Part shown: piece after piece, positions 18,024 to 25,907 of the stretch
How positions within the stretch are numbered: the stretch's first letter is position 1
How the letters are laid out: each line of letters opens with the position of its first letter
Source: Phenylobacterium sp.
GTDB taxonomy: Bacteria > Pseudomonadota > Alphaproteobacteria > Caulobacterales > Caulobacteraceae
Length of the DNA stretch: 64,000 nucleotides
Direction: 5' to 3'
NCBI RefSeq assembly: GCF_025934275.1
Contig: NZ_JAICYI010000007.1
Coordinates: forward strand, 1-64,000
Notes under the pieces: model-generated
Database searches by the model: none
What the model saw: the letters and a program-made list of their open reading frames with translations, nothing else
What the model was told of the DNA's origin: nothing
Made by a program: the position numbers and the translations under genes

Positions 18024-18986
18024 TCAATGCCCCCCCGCCGCGGCGCGCGCCCGCGATTCCTCGTACCGGGCGCCGGCGAGCTCATTGGCGAGCGAGTAGT
18101 TGCCTTCATGGCAGGCGTGCTCGTGCACCGGCTGGTCGGTCCGGTACCAGGAGAACTCCGCCAGCCACGGCGCGGCGTAGGTCTTCGGGTCGACCACCGT
18201 GAACTGGTAGAGGAGCTCGCGCTCCGAGATGGGCGTCAGGCGCTCGATCACCGTCGCCGAGCCCGGAACCAGGTAGTTCGGGAACCCGCGCTTGCGCTCG
18301 GAGTCGGGCAGGCCGACCGTCTCGATGACCAGGGTCGGGCCGTCCCAGTGGCCGACCGAGTCCCCCAGGCTCCAGGCGACCGCCTTCGGGCGGTGCGGAC
18401 CGCGCAGCGGCACGATCCGCACCTCGTCGCCATACTCGGTGTGCAGCACCACGAAGCCGGGCGTGATCAGGATCTGCAGCGCGTTCTCGAAGACGAAGCT
18501 GGTGAGCGGCGGCACGCCGAGGCCGAACAGGCACCGCTCGTCGGGCGAGCGGTCCTCCGGATTGTCGAAGCTCCTGGGCTTGGCGTGCGCGGTCAGCTCG
18601 GCGCGCCCGGCGGCGGTCAGCGGCAGCTTGCCGTCGGCCGGCAGCACCACGGCGCGCGTGCGCCGCTGGCCGCGCACGATCGGCAGGCCGTCGCTGGCGG
18701 CGATGTCGGCCGGGGCTTCCGGGTCGAGGGTCGCCTCGAAGATCTTCGATATCTTCCCGCCCACGCTTGCCGCGATCTTCTTCGCCTCGGCCTCGGAGAC
18801 GACCAGATCCGGCGTTTCGGGCGTCGATTCCATCGAGAGGATGATGTTCGCCGTCCAGGTTCCTTCCAGGCTGGGGCGGCCCCGGCTGGGCGGATAGGCA
18901 TGGGTTGGGGGCCCGGCGGCGGCGGCCGGCGCATGCGCCACCGCGCAGGCCAGCAGCAATCCGGCGACGGCCAGTCTCATCCGCAT
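18024..18986 (-). CDS. Secreted protein of unknown function
   Basis: A 320-residue exported protein. Residues 1-24 form a signal peptide (MRMRLAVAGLLLACAVAHAP, cleaved near AAA). The mature part has LEGTWTANIILSM at its start, SPDERCLFG, HTEYGDEVRIVPL, GDSVGHWDGPTLVIETVG and, near the end, HEHACHEGNYSL. This W/G-rich pattern (GTW, GHWDGPTLVIET) is a common family of secreted proteobacterial proteins without an assigned function. Two Cys residues (ERCLFG, HACHEG) could form a disulfide. It is transcribed alone and convergent with the peptidase remnant. I do not know its role. Confidence 0.8.
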   Translation of the reverse strand: MRMRLAVAGLLLACAVAHAPAAAAGPPTHAYPPSRGRPSLEGTWTANIILSMESTPETPDLVVSEAEAKKIAASVGGKISKIFEATLDPEAPADIAASDGLPIVRGQRRTRAVVLPADGKLPLTAAGRAELTAHAKPRSFDNPEDRSPDERCLFGLGVPPLTSFVFENALQILITPGFVVLHTEYGDEVRIVPLRGPHRPKAVAWSLGDSVGHWDGPTLVIETVGLPDSERKRGFPNYLVPGSATVIERLTPISERELLYQFTVVDPKTYAAPWLAEFSWYRTDQPVHEHACHEGNYSLANELAGARYEESRARAAAGGH

Positions 18987-19211
18987 GAAGGCTCCCCCGG
19001 CGCCGTCTGCCGATACCGATGTTCTAGGGCGGCGCCGCGGCCGTGTCGATCAACCGGCGCGGGCGTCCAGGAGCGGACATTCCGCCCGGCGCCAGACATT
19101 TGGGGAGCGCCGAACGTCCGATACGGCGGAGCTGGGTGCGTCGTGTTGAAGCCCTCATATGCATGACGACGCCGTCGCCAGGCGACGGGATGTGAGCCGT
19201 GAGGACGCGCA

Positions 19212-19484
19212 ATGACCCATGAATACGGCGAGTCGATCAACCCGGAAGTGATCGAGGCCGCGGTCGTGATGACGCTCAAGCTACGGAGGGAAGCGCCAGG
19301 GGTCGCCCTGGAGACTCAGGTCGATCAAGCGGTCCACCTGTCCTTCTGCGCCTGCGTCATCGACGATGAGGATGCGATCGAGAAGGGCCTCTCGGGAACC
19401 CACGCGGCGATGATCGTCGAGGTCACGCGGCGGGTAGAGAGTTTGTTGGCCAATCCCCCGCCGACGGCGACGGAGAGGCGCTAG
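19212..19484 (+). CDS. Hypothetical protein, 90 residues
   Basis: A small, mostly helical, acidic protein (MTHEYGESINPEVIEAAVVM, then VIDDEDAIEKGLSGTHAAMI). It has no signal peptide, no membrane segment and two Cys residues in HLSFCACVIDD. GAGGAC lies about 6 nt before the ATG. It is convergent with the sdhD-like gene, only 25 nt apart, and marks the left edge of a region with more mixed third-codon bases and many stress-type small proteins. I do not recognise a family. Confidence 0.6.
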   Translation: MTHEYGESINPEVIEAAVVMTLKLRREAPGVALETQVDQAVHLSFCACVIDDEDAIEKGLSGTHAAMIVEVTRRVESLLANPPPTATERR

Positions 19485-19509
19485 GGTAGGATCCGGCTCG
19501 CGTCGCCGC

Positions 19510-19896
19510 TCACGGGCTGAAGACGATGCGGAGGGTGGCCACGATACCGGCGGACGCGAGGGCGAGGCAGCCCAGGCGAACCGCAATCAGCGCCGCGAAC
19601 CTTGCGTCCGAGTGGACGTAGTCCTCGATCACCACCTGGAGGCCCAACGCCGTGTGGTGGAAGAGGGCCAGCAGAAGGACAATCATCGCGAGGCTGGCGA
19701 GCGGCGTCTTCAGCCACGTGATGACCGCGTCGTAGTCGCCTCCGGCATGGGCGATGACCGAGCCCAGAAACCACACCGTGAGCGGCACAAGGGCGACGGC
19801 GGAAACCCGCTCCGCCCACCAGTGCTTGACGCCGCCTTTGGCCGAGCCAAGTCCCTCGGCCCGCGCCAGGGGCGAGCGCATATCCCTGCTGTCCAC
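19510..19896 (-). CDS. sdhD: Succinate dehydrogenase membrane anchor subunit D-like
   Basis: A 128-residue three-helix membrane protein. VKHWWAERVSAVALVPLTVW is the family signature of SdhD with its conserved Trp/Arg, and LFHHTALGLQVVIEDYVHSD carries the haem-b/quinone-side His and the ED-Y motif. It starts at GTG, 4 nt after the sdhC stop; an in-frame ATG at 19881 is a poorer choice because the purine stretch is too close. With SdhC it would anchor the complex and bind haem and ubiquinone. No flavoprotein gene follows it. Confidence 0.85.
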   Translation of the reverse strand: MDSRDMRSPLARAEGLGSAKGGVKHWWAERVSAVALVPLTVWFLGSVIAHAGGDYDAVITWLKTPLASLAMIVLLLALFHHTALGLQVVIEDYVHSDARFAALIAVRLGCLALASAGIVATLRIVFSP

Positions 19897-19900
19897 CGTT

Positions 19901-20320
19901 CTATCCCGCCAAGAGCAAGCTGACCGTCCAGGCCGCCACTGTAAGCGCCACGCTGCCCCCGACGACCGCCCATCCGGAGATGTAGATCGACCGCAGCTCG
20001 AAACCGTGAACGGTGTCCCAGACCAGGTGGCGGATGCCGCCGCACAGGTGCAGGAAGAAGGCGAAGGTGAAGCCGAACAACACGATCCGGCCGCCCCAGG
20101 AGGAGCCGACGCCATGTACCGCGCCGTAGGCTCGTGGCCCCATGGCCGCCGCGGTCAGCCAGATGACCAAGCCAACGGCTCCGAGACTCAAGACCACGCC
20201 GGTGATCCGGTTGGCGATCGACAGGACCGACGTCAATTGCGGCCGGTAGATCTGGATATTCGGCGACAGCGGCCGGCGCCGCGCGACCGTCACGTCCGAA
20301 ATGCTCGGCTTTGAATTCAC
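19901..20320 (-). CDS. sdhC: Succinate dehydrogenase cytochrome b556 subunit
   Basis: A 139-residue protein with the SdhC opening RPLSPNIQIYRPQLTSVLSI followed by ANRITG, and three membrane helices (about 35-55, 75-100 and 115-137). HLCGGIRHLVWD carries the haem-ligand His of the family. It starts 3 nt after the sdhB stop and is followed 4 nt later by sdhD, so the three genes are one unit. The gene order B-C-D and the lack of sdhA differ from the usual sdhCDAB operon. Confidence 0.9.
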   Translation of the reverse strand: MNSKPSISDVTVARRRPLSPNIQIYRPQLTSVLSIANRITGVVLSLGAVGLVIWLTAAAMGPRAYGAVHGVGSSWGGRIVLFGFTFAFFLHLCGGIRHLVWDTVHGFELRSIYISGWAVVGGSVALTVAAWTVSLLLAG

Positions 20321-20323
20321 GGG

Positions 20324-21163
20324 TCAGCCCTCCCGCTCGACGACCATCTTCTTGATCTCGGCGATGGCCTTGCCCGGGTTCAAGCCCTTGGGACAGGTCC
20401 GGGTGCAGTTGAGGATGGTGTGGCACCGATAGAGGCGGAATGGGTCTTCGAGGGTGTCGAGGCGCTTTTCCTTGGCCTCGTCGCGGCTGTCGGCCAACCA
20501 GCGCCATGACTGCAGCAGGACGGCGGGACCGAGGAAGCGATCGCCATTCCACCAATGGCTCGGGCAGCCGGACGTGCAGCAAAAGCAGAGAATGCATTCG
20601 TAGTAGCCATCGACCTGGCTTCGCTCCTGCGGCGACTGAAGGCGTTCCTTCTCCGGCGTCGGCGTCGTGGCGTGGAGCCACGGTTCGATCATCTCGTATT
20701 GGGCGAAGAGATGGGTCGTGTCCGGGACGAGGTCCTTGATGACCGGCAGGTTCGCCAGCGGATAGATCGTCGCCGGCTTGCTCATGTCGGAGATGAACCG
20801 GGTGCAGGCGAGCCAATTGGTCCCGTCCAGGGTCATGGCGCACGATCCGCAGACGCCCTCGCGACAGGAGCGGCGGAAGGCGAGCGTCGAGTCCACCTTG
20901 TTCTTGATCCAGATGAGCGCGTCGAGGACCATCGGCCCGCAGTCGTCGAGGTCCACCTCGAAGGTGTCGATACGCGGATTTCCATCGCGCTCCGGGTCGT
21001 AGCGATAGACCTCGAACGTCTTGATCCGCGATGCGCCCGGAGGCGCCGGCCACGTCCGGCCCTTCTCGATGCGGGATTCCGGCGTCACCTTGAAGTTTCG
21101 CGGCACCGGAAAGCGCTTGAGCAGCGTGAAACGGGCGACCTGGTCCGAGGACTCGACGATCAT
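20324..21163 (-). CDS. sdhB: Succinate dehydrogenase iron-sulfur subunit
   Basis: A 279-residue electron-transfer subunit. The 2Fe-2S site is C-REGVCGSC plus a later Cys (WLACTRF). The C-terminal ferredoxin domain has [17 protein letters not shown] and [20 protein letters not shown] for the 4Fe-4S and 3Fe-4S clusters. The ATG at 21163 gives about 20-25 residues more than typical SdhB at the N-terminus ([15 protein letters not shown]). All cluster ligands are present, so it should be functional. It heads a B-C-D operon with no SdhA in the window and is divergent from the next gene; this is probably a second, accessory complex II set. Confidence 0.9.
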   Translation of the reverse strand: MIVESSDQVARFTLLKRFPVPRNFKVTPESRIEKGRTWPAPPGASRIKTFEVYRYDPERDGNPRIDTFEVDLDDCGPMVLDALIWIKNKVDSTLAFRRSCREGVCGSCAMTLDGTNWLACTRFISDMSKPATIYPLANLPVIKDLVPDTTHLFAQYEMIEPWLHATTPTPEKERLQSPQERSQVDGYYECILCFCCTSGCPSHWWNGDRFLGPAVLLQSWRWLADSRDEAKEKRLDTLEDPFRLYRCHTILNCTRTCPKGLNPGKAIAEIKKMVVEREG

Positions 21164-21353
21164 CGTCGCTTCGCCCCAACTCTGACGCGCCCCCCGAGCT
21201 GTGAACTGGAGTGTAGGGCGGCGCTGGCCGAACGCGGTCCCGTTGTAGCGGCGTTCAAGGAAAACTGAACCGCAGCCAGGGCCCGACCGTTCCCTTGTTT
21301 TCGTGTACACCGCTTCAGCAACCTCGTCTCACGACATTTACGAAGGGGTCCTC

Positions 21354-21755
21354 ATGCCTGGCGAGAAGCCCAGCTTCGCAGATCCCCTGCAGTTGCGCGA
21401 ACAGGCGCTGTCGAGGTGGGATGACGAAGGGGGCGCCCTTCGCGACGGGCCGCAAGAAGGCGCGATACCTAGCGAACCGCGCCTGGTCGAAGACCCACGG
21501 CTGACCAATGCCGAGCTCGTGCAGCTGCGGGTCCGCGTGATTGCGCTGGAAAACCTGGTGATCGCCCTGCTCGCCGAGGGCCCCGATCGCCAGATCGCGG
21601 TCGCCCGCGAGATGGCCGCCTACATCTCGCCAAGGCCGGGTTGCACGCACCATCCTCTGACGATCCACGCCGCCTCCCATATGATCGATTTGATCGAGCG
21701 CGCCGGGTGCTTCCGAACAGAAGATGCGGAGGAGGAGGCGGACCGCGATGGCTGA
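21354..21755 (+). CDS. Hypothetical protein, 133 residues
   Basis: A soluble protein of unknown function. The start at 21354 is chosen for AAGGGG 6 nt upstream. The middle, ELVQLRVRVIALENLVIALL, looks like a short amphipathic or coiled-coil helix with heptad-like Leu/Val/Ile. The C-terminal part has HHPLTIHAASHMIDLIERAG, with a run of His residues that could bind metal. It overlaps the DUF2945 gene by 8 nt, so the two are translationally coupled. The 190 nt before it must hold divergent promoters for it and the sdhB-like operon. Confidence 0.65.
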   Translation: MPGEKPSFADPLQLREQALSRWDDEGGALRDGPQEGAIPSEPRLVEDPRLTNAELVQLRVRVIALENLVIALLAEGPDRQIAVAREMAAYISPRPGCTHHPLTIHAASHMIDLIERAGCFRTEDAEEEADRDG

Positions 21756-21987
21756 GCGGTTCAAGGTCGGCGATCGGGTGAGCTGGAATTCCGAAGCGGG
21801 GCGCGTCAGCGGCACGATCATCGCGGTGCATACCCGCGACGTCGACTACAAGGGCCACACCCATCACGCGAGCCCCGAGACGCCGCAGTACGAGATCAAG
21901 AGCAGCAAGACAGATCACGTCGCCATGCACCTGGGCGCGGCGCTCAGCCGCTTGCGCCGCCAGGCGAAGTCCGACCGAGGCGGCTGA
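21748..21987 (+). CDS. DUF2945 (hypervirulence-associated TUDOR-like) protein
   Basis: A 79-residue small beta-barrel protein. FKVGDRVSWNSEAGRVSGTI, HHASPETPQYEIKSSKTD and HVAMHLGAAL are the conserved blocks of the DUF2945/Hva1-TUDOR family. The start at 21748 has GGAGGAGGAGGCGG just upstream and overlaps the previous gene. Proteins of this family are common in stress or plasmid-borne gene sets of soil proteobacteria; the molecular role is unknown, and nucleic-acid or peptide binding is suggested only by the fold. Confidence 0.85.
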   Translation: MAERFKVGDRVSWNSEAGRVSGTIIAVHTRDVDYKGHTHHASPETPQYEIKSSKTDHVAMHLGAALSRLRRQAKSDRGG

Positions 21988-22008
21988 TCGACCGGAAGGC
22001 GAACGGCC

Positions 22009-23745
22009 ATGACCGACGACCCAACGAGGCTCGCGACGCCTGAGCCGTTGGAAACCGCCCTCAGCGGCGCCGACGACCGCCTGCTCCTCACCCACTGGCT
22101 TCCGCCACAAGAAGGCATTGTCCCGCGCGTGCGCTTCGGACGGCGCTGGATTAGCGTGCTATGGGCTCTGCCGCTGGGCGCGGCCGGGTTGGTCGTGCTG
22201 ATCGCCATCGCCCAGAGCCTGCGTGAACTTCCTGGCGTGCAGGCGTTCATCAAGGCCAATCCGGGCATCGCCCAGGGCGCTCCATCCATAGATTCCGGAT
22301 TCCCCTGGTGGCTGCAGCTTCAGCACTTCGCCAACATGGTCTTCATGCTCTTCATCATCCGGGCGGGCATGCAAATCCTGGCAGATCACCCAAGGCTCTA
22401 TTGGAAGCGTGATTCCACGCCCGGGACCGACTGGTTCCGCTTCCAGAAGCCCGTTCCCAAGGGCCGGATCTGGACCTCGAAGGACGATTCCGTGACCATC
22501 CCGGCGTGGCTGGGCATTCCCGGCGTGCGCCATTCGCTGGGCCTCGCCCGTTGGTGGCACTTCTCGATGAACCTGCTGTGGGTGATCAACGGCGTGCTCT
22601 TCTACGTCCTGTTGTTCGCCACCGATCAATGGCGCAGGCTGGTGCCGCTGACGTGGGGCGTCTTTCCGGCGGCGCTATCGACGGCGATCCAATATGCGTC
22701 GCTGAACTTCCCGGTCGACCACAGCTGGACCCGCTACAACGGCCTTCAGCAGCTCAGCTATTTCGTCACCGTCTTCGTCGCCGCGCCGGTCTCGATCCTC
22801 ACGGGACTGATGCAGAGCCCCGCGATCTCCAACCGACTGGGCGGGTTGGGCCGGCTCCTCAACCGACAGGCGATGCGGTCGGTCCACTTCATCTCCTTCG
22901 CGTGGTTCGTCGCCTTCATCCTGGCGCACGGGATCATGGTGTTCGTCACCGGCCTGCGAGAGAACACCAACCACATGTTCGCCGGCGTCGAGAACAATTC
23001 CTGGGCCGGGCTCCCGCTGTTCCTGGTGGCGATGGCCATCCTGGCGGCCGCTTGGATCCTCGCCTCGCCGTTCACGCTCAGGCATGCCCGGCTGGTGCAG
23101 CGGACGGGAGCCTTCATGATCGGCTGGCTGAAGGCCCTGGCCGAACACGGCGATCCCCGCTCGCAGCTCACCGAGAAGGACATTTCGCCGTTCTTCTGGC
23201 CGAACGGCACCATGCCGACGTCGGCGGAGTATGAGGCCCTGCTGGCGAACGACTTCGTCTCCTATCGCCTCCGGATCAGCGGCCTCGTCGAGGCTCCCCG
23301 GGAGTTTTCGTTGGCGGACCTCAAGGCCATGACCAAACAGGAGCAGATCACCAACCATTTCTGCATCCAGGGCTGGTCGGGCGTGGCCAAGTGGGGTGGC
23401 GTTCCGATGCGCGACATCCTGGATCTCGTTCGGCCGACGCCGGGGGCGCGCTACGCGGTTTTCTACTCCTTCGCCGACGGCGCGGACGGCGGGCGCTACT
23501 ACGACGTCCACCAGCTGTTCAACATGCGCCACGACCTGACCCTCCTCGCCTACGAGATGAACGGCGGCCCCCTCAGCGTCCTGCACGGTGCGCCCCTCCG
23601 GCTGCGCTGCGAAAACGAGCTGGGCTTCAAGATGGTCAAGTGGATCGCGGCGATCGAGTTCGTGAGCGACTTCGCCCACCTGGGCGCCGGCCAGGGCGGC
23701 TACAACGAGGACCACGAGTTCTACGGCTATCGAATGCCGATCTGA
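22009..23745 (+). CDS. Cytochrome-b-like membrane domain fused to a sulfite oxidase-type molybdopterin domain
   Basis: A 578-residue fusion. Residues 40-370 hold about six membrane helices with several His candidates for haem (LQLQHFANMVFM, LARWWHFSMNLLW, RSVHFISFAWFVAFILAHG), like a cytochrome b561/YedZ-type domain. Residues 395-578 form a sulfite-oxidase/YedY molybdopterin domain with the Mo-ligand Cys452 in NHFCIQGWSGVAKWGG and LRCENELGFKMVKWI near the end. MsrP/MsrQ-type systems make these as two proteins; here they are one chain. No Tat signal is seen, so the side of the membrane holding the Mo domain must be set by the helices. Methionine-sulfoxide or other S/N-oxide reduction is a guess. 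Confidence 0.85.
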   Translation: MTDDPTRLATPEPLETALSGADDRLLLTHWLPPQEGIVPRVRFGRRWISVLWALPLGAAGLVVLIAIAQSLRELPGVQAFIKANPGIAQGAPSIDSGFPWWLQLQHFANMVFMLFIIRAGMQILADHPRLYWKRDSTPGTDWFRFQKPVPKGRIWTSKDDSVTIPAWLGIPGVRHSLGLARWWHFSMNLLWVINGVLFYVLLFATDQWRRLVPLTWGVFPAALSTAIQYASLNFPVDHSWTRYNGLQQLSYFVTVFVAAPVSILTGLMQSPAISNRLGGLGRLLNRQAMRSVHFISFAWFVAFILAHGIMVFVTGLRENTNHMFAGVENNSWAGLPLFLVAMAILAAAWILASPFTLRHARLVQRTGAFMIGWLKALAEHGDPRSQLTEKDISPFFWPNGTMPTSAEYEALLANDFVSYRLRISGLVEAPREFSLADLKAMTKQEQITNHFCIQGWSGVAKWGGVPMRDILDLVRPTPGARYAVFYSFADGADGGRYYDVHQLFNMRHDLTLLAYEMNGGPLSVLHGAPLRLRCENELGFKMVKWIAAIEFVSDFAHLGAGQGGYNEDHEFYGYRMPI

Positions 23746-23771
23746 GGGGATGTCGCCGGTGGTCGCGGCTC

Positions 23772-24197
23772 TCAGAGAGGATGCGGCGGCGAGTATGTCG
23801 GCGCGCGCATCAATTGGGAGGACTGCCAGGCCAGGAGCTTCCATTCGGAGCCGCGCGCGCGCCAGACCCGCATGTTCCGGAGGTGATAGACCTGCTGGTC
23901 GCCGGCCAGGCGAGCGTGACCCAGCATCATGCCAACCAGGATGATCACATCGCCGTCCACGCGATGGTCGGTCTCGGTCAGGTCGAAGTCGCCGGAATAG
24001 GTCAGCTCGTGGGAGCGCACCGCCGCCGTATAGGTGTGCTTGTCGTAAAGCGTCCCATCGCTGTTTATGTAGATGAACTTCTCGTCGAGAATCCGGTCCA
24101 TGGCGTCCGCGTCGTTCTTGCGGATCGCGATACGGCGGACCTGTTCCAGTTGCCGAACTGCATCGAGCGCGATCCGCTCGCCATCGTTTTCTGACAT
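23772..24197 (-). CDS. NTF2/SnoaL-like protein (DUF4440 type)
   Basis: A 141-residue cone-shaped NTF2-like protein: an N-terminal helix (ALDAVRQLEQVRRIAIRKND), LDEKFIYINSDGTLYDKHTY, and the curved sheet strands VYHLRNMRVWRARGSEWKLL, ending WQSSQLM. Such proteins bind or isomerise small molecules or act as association domains. The motif order fits the DUF4440/SnoaL-like group found in many copies in proteobacteria. It is convergent with the molybdopterin gene, 26 nt apart, and is transcribed alone. Substrate unknown. Confidence 0.8.
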   Translation of the reverse strand: MSENDGERIALDAVRQLEQVRRIAIRKNDADAMDRILDEKFIYINSDGTLYDKHTYTAAVRSHELTYSGDFDLTETDHRVDGDVIILVGMMLGHARLAGDQQVYHLRNMRVWRARGSEWKLLAWQSSQLMRAPTYSPPHPL

Positions 24198-24368
24198 TTG
24201 TCTGCACCCGTTCTCAGCGAAGTCGCCTCGCTCAATCGGGAGGAACGCTCATGGCGCCGCACGTACGGATTCGGCGGGCTGAGCCCTGGCCGTTGAAGGC
24301 GCGGACGCGACGCACATCGGAGGTCCGGGTCGACCACGGAGGTTCCTGGCAAAGCGCCTCCCGGCTGC

Positions 24369-24396
24369 GCCGGAGACGTAGGGCCGGAGACGTAGG
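24369..24396. repeat. Perfect 14-bp tandem repeat
   Basis: GCCGGAGACGTAGG occurs twice head to tail with no mismatch in the 385-nt gap before the DUF488 gene. It lies in DNA with no convincing gene. It could be a slippage product or a binding-site pair. Confidence 0.6.
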
Positions 24397-24488
24397 GATG
24401 CAACCCGCCAAATCCTCTCGCGTTCCGATATATTTTCATGAGCCCGCCGCGGAACCGGATTCCCCGCCGATCACTTCAGACCATGGGC

Positions 24489-24520
24489 TCTGGCGCGCCT
24501 GGATTCTGGCGCACCTGGAT
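24489..24520. repeat. 16-bp tandem repeat, one mismatch
   Basis: TCTGGCGCGCCTGGAT is followed at once by TCTGGCGCACCTGGAT. It lies 62 nt before the DUF488 start and about 90 nt after another tandem repeat. No other function is seen in the gap 24198-24582 apart from the promoters it must contain. Confidence 0.55.
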
Positions 24521-24582
24521 CTCGATCCAATGTCGATGGCGCATCCAGGGATGTCGCGGCGACATCATTTTGGGCGATGCCG

Positions 24583-24987
24583 ATGAGCAGCCAAATCGCC
24601 GCAGCAAATGTGAAGCTCAAGCGCGCCTATGAGCCCGCGGCGGAGAATGACGGCCCGCGGATATTGGTTGATCGACTGTGGCCGCGTGGCGTCTCCAAGG
24701 CCGAGGCGGCCCTGGACCGCTGGGAGAAGGACATCTCCCCCAGCACCACCTTGCGGAAGTGGTTCGGGCACGATCCGGCCCGCTGGGAGGAATTCCGCAG
24801 ACGCTACGCCGCGGAGCTCCGCCAGCATCCCGAACTGTTGAGCAGTTTGCGCGCCTTGGCGCGAAAGCACCCGATCACCCTCGTCTATTCCGCCCATGAC
24901 GAGGTCCACAATGACGCCGTCGTCCTGAGGGACCTCCTGCTGGGTCGCCCCCTGAAGCGCACATCCTCAGCTCACCGGTCTGGTTGA
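24583..24987 (+). CDS. DUF488-family protein
   Basis: A 134-residue protein with the DUF488 blocks ILVDRLWPRGVSKAEAALD, ISPSTTLRKWFGHDPARW and LVYSAHDEVHNDAVVLRDLL. The family (YeaO-like) has no proven enzyme activity; the conserved Arg/Trp/Asp residues suggest a nucleotide- or phosphate-binding pocket. Two in-frame ATGs lie 6 nt apart; the second, at 24583, has GGGCG about 9 nt upstream and is preferred. It belongs to a run of small stress-associated proteins and is followed by a DUF2231 gene 70 nt later. Confidence 0.88.
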   Translation: MSSQIAAANVKLKRAYEPAAENDGPRILVDRLWPRGVSKAEAALDRWEKDISPSTTLRKWFGHDPARWEEFRRRYAAELRQHPELLSSLRALARKHPITLVYSAHDEVHNDAVVLRDLLLGRPLKRTSSAHRSG

Positions 24988-25057
24988 TCGCCTACCCTCA
25001 TTCCCGCCCACGGAGCGCCGCTCGACGCCCTCGAGGATCACCCCAGGAGCCGCCCAA

Positions 25058-25714
25058 ATGGCTATTCGCCTTCAACAGATGCATCCCGCCATCGTCCATC
25101 TTCCTATCGCGCTGTTGCCGCTGGCGGTCGGCGCGGACGTTCTCGGACGCGCGGCCGGCAACCGGGGGCTTCTCTCGTTCGGGCAGAAGGCGATCTGCGT
25201 CGCGGCGGTCGGCGCGCTGGGCGCGCTCGCCAGCGGTCTCATCGCCGGGGAGGAGGTCAATGTCGAGGGCGAGTCTCGCGAGATGTTGATGACCCATCGC
25301 AACCTGAACCTGGCCGCGACCCTCGCGGCCACGGGGATGGCGATCTGGCGCGCCATGAATCGGCGGCCCAGCGCCGTCTACCTTGGCGTCGGCGTGGCCG
25401 GGATCGGGATCGTGGCTTACACCGCCTATCTTGGCGGCAAGCTCGTCTATGACACCGGCGTCGGGGTCGAGCCGGCTCACGGTGTCTATCGGGCCGATGC
25501 GCCGGCGCTGCGGGCCGGCCAGGCGCGCGCCTTCGTCAAGACGGCGGCGACGGATCTCGTGCATGGCGTGCAACACATGGCGCAGGAGGTGGGGAAAGGT
25601 CAGATCGTCCCGACCCTCGTGGCCGCCTACCGCAAGCGTCATGTCCCTGTGCAGTTAGCCGAGCCGGCCACGCCGGAGCCGTCGCACTCGCCTTCCACCA
25701 CATACCCGAGTTGA
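25058..25714 (+). CDS. DUF2231 membrane protein (first)
   Basis: A 218-residue membrane protein opening with MHPAIVHLPIALLPLAVGAD, the DUF2231 hallmark (HPxxVHxPIxL), and four predicted helices (about 12-32, 45-66, 84-104 and 110-130). After the membrane part comes a soluble helical tail of about 80 residues ending in a Pro/Ser-rich segment, longer than in the minimal family. DUF2231 proteins are inner-membrane proteins, some linked to haem or cytochromes, of unknown function. A second DUF2231 gene lies at 28398-28865. Confidence 0.85.
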   Translation: MAIRLQQMHPAIVHLPIALLPLAVGADVLGRAAGNRGLLSFGQKAICVAAVGALGALASGLIAGEEVNVEGESREMLMTHRNLNLAATLAATGMAIWRAMNRRPSAVYLGVGVAGIGIVAYTAYLGGKLVYDTGVGVEPAHGVYRADAPALRAGQARAFVKTAATDLVHGVQHMAQEVGKGQIVPTLVAAYRKRHVPVQLAEPATPEPSHSPSTTYPS

Positions 25715-25907
25715 AATCCGATCGCGGCCGTGGCGCGTGCGGCAGCTTCAATCGCCAAGATCGACTCGATGACCATCAGGGGGGCCATCCGGGCGCTTCC
25801 TGTCGGCGCCGGGTCGACGTCATCGACGCGTCGGGCCCTCCCCGTCCGTATCAAGTGCAACGCCGTGACGCCGATGTTCCTGCGGCCGCGCGAATGGCGC
25901 TGACGCA

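Noticed and set aside
24251-24586. Possible 111-residue protein after a GGGAGGA site
   Set aside because: The translation is Arg-rich, contains the two tandem DNA repeats and has no recognisable motif; the DUF488 gene starts within its end. A real gene cannot be excluded.
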